DNA of 16,172 bases from JBOFFC01 sp051648405 (GCA_051648405.1 JBOFFC010000178.1:1-16172); one strand, 5' to 3'. Shown: positions 8,016 to 16,080, numbered from the stretch's first letter. Notes: generated by a model not told the origin, from the letters alone. Numbers and translations are program-made.

Positions 8016-8836
8016 CCCGCCGCGCGCACCGCCGCATGAAGTACGCCGCCGCGCTCGGGGCCGCCGTCGCCGCGTTCGCGCTGTGGGTCGGGCAGCTCGA
8101 CGCGACGCTGGCCCGTAGCGGCCAGGCGACGGGGCTACTCCTTTACGCGGCCGTCGTCGGCCTCGCCGCGCTGCAACTGCGCAAGCGCCTGCAAGGGCTC
8201 CCCGTCGGCTCGGCGACGACGTGGGTCCGCGTCCACGTCGCGACGGGCCTCGCCTCCGGCGCGCTCGCGCTGTTGCACGTCGGCCTGCGATGGCCCGACG
8301 GGTGGCTCGAAGGGGCGCTCGCCGCCGTGTACGCAGCGACCTTCGTCAGCGGCCTCGTGGGGCTCTACTGGAGCAGGACGATCCCCAAGCAACTGGCCCG
8401 CGCCGGCGAGCAGTTCGTCTACGAACGGATCCCGCGTCTGCGGCGCCGCGTGCAGTTCGAGGCCCGCGAGGCGGTGCTGCGTGGCGTGATCGCCACCGGC
8501 TCGACGACCCTCGCCGATTTCTACACCGAGCGGGTCCACGGCTTCCTGCACCGCCCGCGGGCGCTTGCGTACACGCTCCGCCCCAGCACCGGGACGCGCA
8601 AGCGGTTGTTCCGCGAGCTCGGCGGTTTGCGCCGCGTGCTGAGCGAGCCCGAACGCCAAGCGAGCGAGCGGCTCTTCGCGCTCGTGCGGCAGAAGGACGA
8701 CCTGGACTTCCACGCTGCGCGACAGGGGCTGCTGAAAATCTGGCTGTTCGGTCACGTCGCGCTCACCTGGTCACTGCTGCTCCTCGGCGCCGCGCATGGC
8801 GTGCTGGCCCTGGCGTTCCGCGGGGGGCCATCGTGA
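8012..8836 (+). CDS. Di-haem cytochrome b-like membrane subunit
   Basis: This 274-residue integral membrane protein has five hydrophobic helices at about 11-27, 39-56, 73-92, 101-119 and 246-269, with a soluble, basic loop of about 125 residues between helices 4 and 5. The positive-inside rule gives N-in and places that loop in the cytoplasm. Helix 3 carries H75 and H89, and helix 5 carries H248 and H262. Both pairs are exactly 14 residues apart, the spacing of bis-haem cytochrome b and ferric-reductase-type proteins. Helices 3 and 5 run parallel, so H75/H248 would hold an inner haem and H89/H262 an outer haem. The start at 8012 overlaps the previous stop (ATGA); an in-frame ATG at 8036 is the alternative. 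It should carry electrons across the inner membrane between the iron-sulphur protein and the decahaem cytochrome. No named family was recognised from sequence alone. Confidence 0.82.
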   Translation: MTRRAHRRMKYAAALGAAVAAFALWVGQLDATLARSGQATGLLLYAAVVGLAALQLRKRLQGLPVGSATTWVRVHVATGLASGALALLHVGLRWPDGWLEGALAAVYAATFVSGLVGLYWSRTIPKQLARAGEQFVYERIPRLRRRVQFEAREAVLRGVIATGSTTLADFYTERVHGFLHRPRALAYTLRPSTGTRKRLFRELGGLRRVLSEPERQASERLFALVRQKDDLDFHAARQGLLKIWLFGHVALTWSLLLLGAAHGVLALAFRGGPS

Positions 8837-10941
8837 ACGACTCGACGAGGTCAACACTGAATAACCGCGGCGGAGGGGAAGCCCCGCGCTACGACCGACC
8901 GAACCTCGCGTGGCTCTGCGGGCTCGACTGCGACGGGCGCCCCTGCACGGTGGGCCCGACCCCCGGCGGCCGCTGCCCCGGCGGCGCCGAGTGCCAACCC
9001 GCGCGCGTCGGCGACCGCTGGGTCTGCAACCGCAGCGAGATCCGCGGCGGCCCCTGCGACACGCCGAACGACGGCACGGCGCCCGCCGCGGGGCCGACTC
9101 CCGACGGCCGCTGTTGCCACACGAAGCAGTGCCGGCCGAAGCCGTCGCTGCGCACGCTCCGCGGTCGCTGGCTCCGTGGCGCGGCGCTCGCGACGGTCGG
9201 CGCACTGCTCATCGTGCTGGGCTCTAGCGACCGAAACGAGACGCTCGCCCCCGGGCCGCTCACTTCGCAGCACGCACAGGTCCTCGCCCGCGAGGACGCG
9301 TTGCGGGGTGACAGCGGCCAGCGCTGCGCCACCTGCCACCCCGGCGCCGACGACTCGCCGCTCGCTTGGCTTTCGAGTGCCGTCTCGGGCGCCGGCACGA
9401 ACCACCACTCGACGCAGTCATCGCTCTGCGTGAACTGCCACGAAGAGCTCGCGGCCAACGGCGCCGAGCCGCTCCTGGCGCACGGCCTCGGCGCCGGCGC
9501 CCTCGATGCATCCGACGGCAAGCGCCGGAGAACGATCGCCTCGCTCGCCGCGCTCAGCGTCGGCGGGGCCCCGCGCGGGACGACGCACGACGACCCCGTC
9601 GCCTGCGCCGTGTGCCACCAGGAGCACCGCGGCCCGCAGCATGACCTGGCCGCGATCACCGACGCCCGCTGCCAGGCGTGCCACACGCAGCGCTACGCCT
9701 CGTTCGCAACCGATCACCCCGACTTCGGCGACTGGCCGAACCGCGGCGCCACACGCGTCTCCTTCAGCCACGCGTCGCACGCGTCGCAGCACTACGCCAA
9801 GAGCGGCAACTCGTTCGACTGCCGCGTGTGCCACGTCGAGGACGCCACCGGGGACCTCACGGCCCGCGCCGACTACCACGTCGCCTGCGCCGCGTGCCAC
9901 GACGCGGACCTCCAGCAGAGCCTCGCGCGGGGAGTCGCGGTGCTCAGCCTACCGACGCTCGACGCGGCCGCCCTTTCCGGAGAAGAGTCGGTCAAGGACT
10001 GGCCACCCGCCGCACTCGGGGATTTTGACGGCGCTCTGCCGGCGTTGATGAAGCTGCTCCTCGCCGCCGACCCCGCCGCGCAGGTCGCCATCGAGCACCT
10101 GGGGCCCGATTTCTCGTTCTTCGATATCGACGCGTCGGACCCCGAGTCGGTCGCTTCGGCGGCGACGCTCACCGCCGCGCTCCGCACGCTGCTTGACGAG
10201 TTGCAGGAGGAGGGGCACGCGACCCTCGACTACCGACTGCGCGAACTCCTCGGTGGCAAGCCGCTGCCGCGCCCCCTCGCCGACTTCGTCGGGCGGTTGC
10301 CGGTCGAGCTGATCGACCACCTGCAGGCGAGTTGGTTCCGTCGCGACGGGGCGAAGGTCCCCGCGTTCGACGAGGTCGAAGACCGTCGCACCGGTGGCGG
10401 CTGGTGGGTCGATGACCGCGGCCTCGCGCTCCGCTACCGCCCGGCCGGGCACGACGACCCGTTCCTGCGCGCGTGGCTCGACCTGATCGCCGCGCTGCCG
10501 GCCGAACACGCCGCGCTTCGCGACGCGTGCCTGGCCGAGTTCGCGCGGCCTGAAGCGCCGGGGCAGTGCCTCGAATGCCACGGCGTCGAGCGATCGACAG
10601 GCCGCGTCGCGATCCACTGGCGCGGGCGCGACCGACTCGGTGAGCCGCGCGGCTTCACGAAGTTCTCACACCGCCCGCACCTGACGCAGCCGGAGCTTGC
10701 CGACTGCACTCACTGCCACAAGAGCACCGCGGCGCCGGTTGAGGCAACCGCTGCCAAGGCGAAGCAGTTGGTGCTCGTCAGCTCCGAGTCGCCAACCGCC
10801 GCGGCCGACTTCGCCCCGATCGCCAAGACCTCGTGCAGCGCGTGCCACCGCCCCCACGCCGCGGGGGACCACTGCACCCAGTGCCATCACTACCACGTGT
10901 CGCCGCTGGCGATCGAGCCCCGGTACGTCGTGCCTCGCTGA
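8833..10941 (+). CDS. Membrane-anchored decahaem cytochrome c with Cys-rich cytoplasmic head
   Basis: The GTG start at 8833 overlaps the previous stop (GTGA) and gives 702 residues. Residues 27-102 form a Cys-rich head with ten cysteines (29, 33, 38, 48, 54, 65, 75, 94, 95, 100) and two copies of a GPTPxGRC...C motif. A basic stretch and one transmembrane helix (about 114-130) follow, so the head is cytoplasmic and the rest periplasmic. Ten CxxCH sites begin at C165, C199, C258, C280, C330, C352, C579, C625, C668 and C681. A haem-free stretch of about 220 residues separates sites six and seven. Phrases such as FSHASH and FSHRPHL supply distal histidines typical of c3/c7-like multihaem cytochromes. 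It is the last gene of the operon and the probable periplasmic electron acceptor (or donor) of the cytochrome b. The head is of no family I can name. Confidence 0.9.
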   Translation: MNDSTRSTLNNRGGGEAPRYDRPNLAWLCGLDCDGRPCTVGPTPGGRCPGGAECQPARVGDRWVCNRSEIRGGPCDTPNDGTAPAAGPTPDGRCCHTKQCRPKPSLRTLRGRWLRGAALATVGALLIVLGSSDRNETLAPGPLTSQHAQVLAREDALRGDSGQRCATCHPGADDSPLAWLSSAVSGAGTNHHSTQSSLCVNCHEELAANGAEPLLAHGLGAGALDASDGKRRRTIASLAALSVGGAPRGTTHDDPVACAVCHQEHRGPQHDLAAITDARCQACHTQRYASFATDHPDFGDWPNRGATRVSFSHASHASQHYAKSGNSFDCRVCHVEDATGDLTARADYHVACAACHDADLQQSLARGVAVLSLPTLDAAALSGEESVKDWPPAALGDFDGALPALMKLLLAADPAAQVAIEHLGPDFSFFDIDASDPESVASAATLTAALRTLLDELQEEGHATLDYRLRELLGGKPLPRPLADFVGRLPVELIDHLQASWFRRDGAKVPAFDEVEDRRTGGGWWVDDRGLALRYRPAGHDDPFLRAWLDLIAALPAEHAALRDACLAEFARPEAPGQCLECHGVERSTGRVAIHWRGRDRLGEPRGFTKFSHRPHLTQPELADCTHCHKSTAAPVEATAAKAKQLVLVSSESPTAAADFAPIAKTSCSACHRPHAAGDHCTQCHHYHVSPLAIEPRYVVPR

Positions 10942-10958
10942 CGCGCGATCGATCGGAG

Positions 10959-10978
10959 CCCTCGACGCAAGTCGGGGG
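10959..10978. terminator. GNRA-loop hairpin between the convergent operons
   Basis: CCCTCGAC (10959-10966) pairs with GTCGGGGG (10971-10978) over 8 bp, including one T-G wobble, and is closed by the tetraloop GCAA, a stable GNRA loop. It lies 18 bp after the decahaem stop and 31 bp from the stop of the convergent barrel gene. There is no T tract on either strand, so it would be a non-canonical terminator or a 3'-end stabilising structure. The 67-bp gap holds nothing else recognisable. Confidence 0.4.
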
Positions 10979-11008
10979 AGTGAAGTAAGAGGGGCGCCGA
11001 GAGCTCCC

Positions 11009-12724
11009 TCAGAACTTCCAGCGGTACTCGACGCGCGCCCCGGCGATGTCTTCCGAGTTCTCGAGCATCCCCACCATCGCGTCGGCGCGCAATAGGTGGG
11101 CGGTGCTCAACTGCTTCTGCCAGCGGGCGCCCAGGCCCACCTGGTCGCCGGCCGCGACCCGCTCGTCGGCGCCTTCCATGGCGTGCAGCACGGCAACCTC
11201 GACGATCACCTGCTGGTCGAACCCCGGGGCGATCAAGTCGAGCCCCATCGCGGCGCCGCACGTGTTGTTTGCCGTCGCGTCGAGTGTCGGGTAGGCGGTA
11301 AGCAGGTCGGATTGGAATAGGACCCCCGTGTTGAACAGCGTCCCGCCGAACGCGGCGCCGCGCGCCAGCGGCTGCGGGCGGTCGAAGCCGGCGAAGAAGT
11401 TCACGTAGGGGATCGCGTTGTACGGGTTCTCGGTCAGCAGCGAGTTCTCGACGAGCAGCAGCACGCCGTCGGCCGTTTGCCGCTGGGCGCCCGTGTCCTG
11501 ACCGGCGTTGGTGATCACACGCACGGAGTTCGACACTACGTTCAAGTACCGCCGCGTGTAGCTGGCGCCGATGTTGTGGTAGCTGCGCCCCAGGCCCTCT
11601 TGGTCATCGACGTAGCCGTAGCCGAGCTCGAAGTAACCGCCGCGGGCTTCGATCATCGTGGTCGCGCCGAAGATACCCCCGGCGTTCTGGTCAGCGCCGA
11701 ACGCTTCGCTGGTGACTCGGTCCCAAGCGGTGAAGAGCGTGACGTCGAAGTTCGACCAGTCGAGCAGCGGGCTGTTCCGCGCGGGGATCGTCGCCGCGGC
11801 GCCGACCACCGCGTCGAGCATCCAGACGCCGTTCTGGAACAACAGCGGCACGAGCCCGAAGGTCACCGGCAGGTCGAACGACGCGTAGCTCCCCTCGAAG
11901 CCGCCGAGCATCTGGCCGACGTCCCCCTCGAAGAACAGCGTGTCGGTGTCGGTCTGGAAGAAGTCGAGCTCGTTGAAGAACTCGCCGTCCTCCAGTCGCA
12001 TGAAGCGGTTCTCTTCCTGGAACGGCCCGACGAAGGCGTGGACGCGCTCGGTCGAGGTGAACGCGTAGTCGATGTCGAGGTTCAGCCGGTGCGCGAGCTG
12101 GGACTTCTCTTGCCCGACGAGCTGGCTCTGCGCGCCCGCCGCGCGGTAGTCGCCAAACACGTAGAACTTCTGCTGCACGAGGTTCGTCGGCCCCAAGACG
12201 TCACTCGACTCGGGCAGCGGGCCCCCCTCGTAGAACGGCAGGCCGAGCTCCACGAGGGGCCGCTGCGTGTCGATGTTCGCCTTTTCGTTGTACGGCTTCT
12301 GCTCGACGCACGCGTCGTAGGGGGCGAAGACCGCGTCGGCGCTGAAGACGCCGTTGTCGCACGGCGCCAGGATCGCCCGCTCGTCGATGCAGGGCGGGTG
12401 GCGCCGGGGCTCCGGGACGGGGGGCTGGGACGGCTTCTTCGCCGCGGCCTTCGCGGCGGCTTTGGGGCCGCCTTTCACCTCGCTGGGGGCGGGCTTCGGG
12501 CTGAGCCCCTTGGGGGGCTCGAGCGCTTCGGCGGCGACCGGCGCGCACGGCAGCGGCGGCGGCGCGAACAGGCCGAAGCGACCGACCACCGGTTGGTAGC
12601 CCGACGACACGCCGCAGGTCGCCGCCACGCGGACAGGCTCGGGGGGCGCCGCGTACTGCGCGCGCGCAGCTCCCCTAGCCCCGAAGAGCATCACGACCGT
12701 CAGCGGTAGCGCGAGGCGCCTCAT
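11009..12724 (-). CDS. Secreted outer-membrane beta-barrel (porin-like) protein
   Basis: This 571-residue product has a signal peptide, with basic MRR, hydrophobic LALPLTVVMLFG and an ARA|Q cleavage-type site after residue 22. A Pro/Ala/Lys-rich stretch (about 70-105, containing KAAAKAAAKKP) leads to a long region of alternating hydrophobic and polar strands rich in Tyr, Phe, Gly and Asn. The last residues are VEYRWKF; a terminal Phe preceded by alternating residues is the outer-membrane assembly signal of beta-barrels. There are no CxxCH sites. The ATG at 12724 is chosen because it gives the signal peptide; the frame stays open far upstream only as a shadow of the neighbouring gene. It starts 2 bp after the stop of the pentahaem gene with no Shine-Dalgarno site, so it is probably translationally coupled. 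It may form the outer-membrane sleeve or channel of this system (inference). A plain porin is the alternative. Confidence 0.8.
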   Translation of the reverse strand: MRRLALPLTVVMLFGARGAARAQYAAPPEPVRVAATCGVSSGYQPVVGRFGLFAPPPLPCAPVAAEALEPPKGLSPKPAPSEVKGGPKAAAKAAAKKPSQPPVPEPRRHPPCIDERAILAPCDNGVFSADAVFAPYDACVEQKPYNEKANIDTQRPLVELGLPFYEGGPLPESSDVLGPTNLVQQKFYVFGDYRAAGAQSQLVGQEKSQLAHRLNLDIDYAFTSTERVHAFVGPFQEENRFMRLEDGEFFNELDFFQTDTDTLFFEGDVGQMLGGFEGSYASFDLPVTFGLVPLLFQNGVWMLDAVVGAAATIPARNSPLLDWSNFDVTLFTAWDRVTSEAFGADQNAGGIFGATTMIEARGGYFELGYGYVDDQEGLGRSYHNIGASYTRRYLNVVSNSVRVITNAGQDTGAQRQTADGVLLLVENSLLTENPYNAIPYVNFFAGFDRPQPLARGAAFGGTLFNTGVLFQSDLLTAYPTLDATANNTCGAAMGLDLIAPGFDQQVIVEVAVLHAMEGADERVAAGDQVGLGARWQKQLSTAHLLRADAMVGMLENSEDIAGARVEYRWKF

Positions 12725-12726
12725 GG

Positions 12727-15700
12727 CTAGCGGGGGTACGTCTCCGACTGCAGGGCGGCGGCGCCCCCCTGCGGCTCGCACGGCCAGACGTCGAACTCCA
12801 CCGCGTACAGGTGGATGTCGAGCGTCCCTTCGACCATCGCGCGGTGCATCTCGGGGGTCGATTCGCACAGCCGCATGAAGTACATCGGCTCGGTCCGGTT
12901 CCGCATGCGGAAGCTCAGGCGGTAGCGGCCCGGCTGGGTCATCAGCTCGGCCGGCACGCGGTACTTCACGCGCTTCTTCCCCAGTGGCGCGATCGACCGG
13001 CTCTCCATGCGGATGAACGGCGGGTGGTTGGTCACGCTCACCGGGATCGCCCCCGGACGCAACTGCGCTACCTGGTCGAGGTCCAAGTTCACCGGCAGGT
13101 AGAACTCGCGGTCGGTCCCCGTCGCGCCGGTGATCAGGAACATCGTCTGCAGGTTGAAGAGCTGCGAGTCCCACGGCAGGCGGCCCTTGCGGACATCGAC
13201 CGAGTGGATGTCGCACAGGTCGCCGTTGCTGTCGGTGTAGCCCGTCTCCCACAGGGGGCGGCCGTCGGGGCCGACGAGCACCACGTTCGCCCACAGTTGG
13301 GGCTGCGCGCCGAGCGACGCGGTCGGCAGGTTGTGCCCCTCGTTCAGGTTCGTGACGACGAAGTCGAACCGCAGGTCACGCCCCGTCGCGGGCTGGTCGC
13401 GGAAGAAGGGCCCATCGACCTTCGAGCCGTTCTCCATCACCGTTTCGCGGAACTGGCGCTTGCGGGCGAGCTTCTTCAGGTTGTCGTCGATGATCTCGCG
13501 CGCGTCGCAGCGGTCGTCCGCCTCGGCCCACACCTTGGGGAACGCGACCGCGATCTTGCCGTCATCGACGGCGTCCTCGAAGTCGTCGGTCCCCCAACCG
13601 GCGCGCCAGTCGAACTCCGTCCACTCGTCGATCTTCCAGCGTTCGGCCTTGGGGTGCATCGGGAAGACGCCGGGGTGCGCGATCGAGTAGCCCGGCCCGT
13701 AGAAGACGTGGCTGTGCAGCTTCCGCGGCTCGCCGACCGTCTTGCCGTTGACCTCGGCGATCGCTCCGTAGTCGTAACCCCCCGCCATGCCCGGAACGCG
13801 CCCCATGTGGCACTCCTGGCAGGTGACCCCCTTCTTGCACGCGGGGCTCGCCCGGTACTGCTCCCACACGACCTCGAGCTTCACCCCCGGCTGCACTGCC
13901 ACCTGGTGGCAACTGGTGCAGGCCTCGCTGACGGTGATCTGGTCGAAGAACGCCCCTTCGAGGTGCAGCGGCACGCCGGGGCCCTTCTCGTCGGCCGAGG
14001 TCTTGATCTTCAGCTCGGCCTTCTTGGCGATCGCCTCGGCCACCCCCGAGCCGCCGACCCCGCCGTACATCGGGGCGTAGGCGTCCCCCGGAACGATGCG
14101 GCGTTCGCCGTTGGTCTTCGCGAAGCGCTCGTTCACGCGGTGGCAGGCGATGCAGGTGATCCCCTCGCGCGCCACGAGCGGCAACTGGCCGAAAGGCGTT
14201 GCGCGGTCGTAGCCGAGCTCGGTCGCCATCACCGTGCCGACCGGGCTGTGGCAGCGGTAGCAGAAGTAGCCGATCGTGCCGTTGCTGAGCTGCGTGATCT
14301 TCTCCTCGAAGCGGTGGAACATCGGCGAGACGAACGCGTAGGCGTGGTTCGAGATGCTCCAGTCGTCGTAGATCGACTTGTGGCACTCCGCGCAGCTCGC
14401 CGCCGAGGGGTAGCAGTCTTTGGCGAACAGCTCGGCGTGTGACTCGTCGGCCGACTTCCCCTTGGCAGCGGCGCGGGCCTCGGCGACGGCCTTTGCCCGG
14501 TCGCCGTGTGGCGAACCGATCGGCTGCCCCGTCGGAGGGAGCGGCCGCGGCGTAGGCGGAGGCGGGCTGAACAGCGGCGCGCGCGGCTTCGCGACCGGGG
14601 CCGACGGTGTGGCGACTGGCCCGGGCTTTTCCGTCTCGATCCGTGTGATCGAGTCGTCCGGCGCCTGCGCTTCTGGCGTCACTTCGGTTGAAGGGGTAGC
14701 GCGAAGCGGCTCGGCCCGCGGCTCGGGGGCTTCCGGCGGCGCCGGCACGCGCCACGGGCTCGGGCGCTTCGGCTCGGTCGCGGCCGCGGGCCGTTTGCGC
14801 AGCCGGCGTTCCTCCTTGGGCGCCGTCTCGGGGGGTGCCGTCTCGGGGGGCGCCACGCGGGTTGGCGTCGGCACGCCGGTCTTCGAGTCACCCGCCACGG
14901 GGGCGCGGCGCTCGGGCAAGCCGGAGGGGTTCGTCGCGTGCTCCGCCCCCTCACGACGTTTCGCCTCTTGCCGCTCGGCCTCGCGCCGCTCGGCTTCTTG
15001 CCGAGCGACGTCGGCGTCCGAAGGCCACGGCACAACGGGATCGCTCGGCGTCTCCGGCTGGACCCCCTCGACCTTCGGCGCGAGGTCCTCGCTCGCCGCG
15101 TTGCGCGGGTCGTCGCGGCCTTGTGAATCGTCGAGCGCGGGTTCAAACGGCGCTTCGGGCGGTGCTTCGAGCCGGAGCTCGGGCTGACGATCTAGTTCCG
15201 GCGTAGTCGGAGGCTCGGATTGCGGCCCCGGCTGTGGGTCGGCCGGCGTCGTGACCGGCGCGGCGGGTTCGGTCGTGGGAGACTCGGCCGTCGGGTCTGT
15301 TCCCTTCGGCGGCTCCGTTGTCGGAGTCTCCGCGATCTGCGGATCGCTCGGGAGTTCGTCCGTCGCCTCTTGGGCAATCGGCTCGACACCCGTCACGTCC
15401 TCAGGGACGTACCACGCCTCGGGATCCACGAGCCAACCGTCGGCGGTCGGCGCACCGCTCGCCGACGTTCCGCTGCCGAGGAGGGCTTGCGCGACCCGCG
15501 CGACGTTTGCCTTGTCCGGCGCGAAGGCCGGGCCCATGATCGGGCCGTCGAACGGGCCCACCTCGCCCCGCGCGGCGAAACGGAGCCCCGTGATCCGAGC
15601 GGCCGACGCCGTAGGATCGACGGCGCGCGGCGTCGATGGCCGTGGCTCGAGCGTCCTGCGCCACTCGGCGGGCATCGCGCCGAGCGCCGTCGGGCAGACC

Positions 15701-15924
15701 GCGGCGATCGTCGCCAGGTCCTGGGCGGTGATCCCTTCCGGGAGGTCGTCCGCGACGCTGGCAGCCATGTGCGGCTCGACGCCCGCATGCGGCCGCGCAA
15801 CGAGCCACGCCCCGCGGACGACGAACAACGACGCGACCATCGCCACGGCCAGCGTGCCGTAGAGTTTCTCCGCCGCCGGGGCCCCCGATAGGGCGCGGCG
15901 CGATGGTTGCTTCGATCGTCGCAT
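12727..15924 (-). CDS. Membrane-anchored pentahaem cytochrome c (c554-like) on a long Pro-rich linker
   Basis: This 1065-residue protein has a basic N-terminus and one transmembrane helix (about 21-43, N-in). A unique region (about 45-170) is followed by some 300 residues of low-complexity Pro/Glu/Thr/Ala sequence (about 175-490). That stretch includes TTEP repeats, PPETAPPETAP and a charged coiled-coil-like run ERREAERQEAKRRE. The haem domain has five sites: CAECH from C511, CYRCH from C555, CIACH from C591, CTSCH from C669 and CQECH from C702. A later HSHVFYGPG...HPGVFPMHP segment supplies axial-ligand histidines, as in cytochrome c554-family proteins. The C-terminal 250 residues look like a beta-sandwich and lack haem. 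The ATG at 15924 has AGGGA just upstream (15927-15931). It is the first gene of a two-gene operon with the barrel protein, and probably relays electrons in the periplasm; no enzyme activity can be assigned. Confidence 0.9.
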   Translation of the reverse strand: MRRSKQPSRRALSGAPAAEKLYGTLAVAMVASLFVVRGAWLVARPHAGVEPHMAASVADDLPEGITAQDLATIAAVCPTALGAMPAEWRRTLEPRPSTPRAVDPTASAARITGLRFAARGEVGPFDGPIMGPAFAPDKANVARVAQALLGSGTSASGAPTADGWLVDPEAWYVPEDVTGVEPIAQEATDELPSDPQIAETPTTEPPKGTDPTAESPTTEPAAPVTTPADPQPGPQSEPPTTPELDRQPELRLEAPPEAPFEPALDDSQGRDDPRNAASEDLAPKVEGVQPETPSDPVVPWPSDADVARQEAERREAERQEAKRREGAEHATNPSGLPERRAPVAGDSKTGVPTPTRVAPPETAPPETAPKEERRLRKRPAAATEPKRPSPWRVPAPPEAPEPRAEPLRATPSTEVTPEAQAPDDSITRIETEKPGPVATPSAPVAKPRAPLFSPPPPTPRPLPPTGQPIGSPHGDRAKAVAEARAAAKGKSADESHAELFAKDCYPSAASCAECHKSIYDDWSISNHAYAFVSPMFHRFEEKITQLSNGTIGYFCYRCHSPVGTVMATELGYDRATPFGQLPLVAREGITCIACHRVNERFAKTNGERRIVPGDAYAPMYGGVGGSGVAEAIAKKAELKIKTSADEKGPGVPLHLEGAFFDQITVSEACTSCHQVAVQPGVKLEVVWEQYRASPACKKGVTCQECHMGRVPGMAGGYDYGAIAEVNGKTVGEPRKLHSHVFYGPGYSIAHPGVFPMHPKAERWKIDEWTEFDWRAGWGTDDFEDAVDDGKIAVAFPKVWAEADDRCDAREIIDDNLKKLARKRQFRETVMENGSKVDGPFFRDQPATGRDLRFDFVVTNLNEGHNLPTASLGAQPQLWANVVLVGPDGRPLWETGYTDSNGDLCDIHSVDVRKGRLPWDSQLFNLQTMFLITGATGTDREFYLPVNLDLDQVAQLRPGAIPVSVTNHPPFIRMESRSIAPLGKKRVKYRVPAELMTQPGRYRLSFRMRNRTEPMYFMRLCESTPEMHRAMVEGTLDIHLYAVEFDVWPCEPQGGAAALQSETYPR
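14822..14851 (-). repeat. Two tandem 15-bp units in the linker-coding region
   Basis: Two adjacent 15-bp units (GCCGTCTCGGGGGGT and GCCGTCTCGGGGGGC on the plus strand) differ at one base. They encode the repeated pentapeptide of PPETAPPETAP in the pentahaem protein's linker. The near identity suggests recent slippage or duplication, one way such linkers change length. Confidence 0.7.
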
Positions 15925-16061
15925 CGTCCCTGACGCGAGCTAGTCGTCGGGGAGCGATTGCGGCGCCAGCACGTCGCGGCGGCCGCAGGCTCCCCTCGCA
16001 GCAAGGATCGAGCGCCCGCCACCGGCCCGAACGGAGAATCCGTTCCCGCCGGCAAGCTTTG

Positions 16062-16080
16062 CGCCGCCGGAGCGGCGGCG
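16062..16080. other. GC-rich hairpin upstream of the pentahaem gene
   Basis: CGCCGCC (16062-16068) pairs perfectly with GGCGGCG (16074-16080) around GGAGC. It lies about 140 bp upstream of the start at 15924, in a gene-free stretch (15925-16172). It could be part of the 5' leader of the pentahaem-barrel operon, or a terminator for a gene beyond the window. No convincing promoter was found in this stretch. Confidence 0.4.

Noticed and set aside
8221..8832. Upstream extension of the decahaem frame across the cytochrome b gene
   Set aside because: The extension is an Arg-rich shadow of the membrane protein; GTG at 8833 overlaps its stop and precedes the Cys-rich head.
11477..12709. Plus-strand open frame of 410 codons opposite the barrel gene
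   Set aside because: The minus strand has a signal peptide, barrel-like strands and a terminal Phe; the plus-strand product is compositionally odd and has no start context.
12725..13294. Upstream extension of the barrel gene to an ATG at 13294
   Set aside because: The extension is an Arg/Pro-rich shadow of the pentahaem coding sequence; starting at 12724 gives a clean signal peptide.
12811..14442. Long plus-strand open frame of 543 codons opposite the pentahaem gene
   Set aside because: It is the complement of a cytochrome with intact CxxCH motifs; its translation is Arg/Val/Ala-rich with no domain, the usual shadow in GC-rich DNA.
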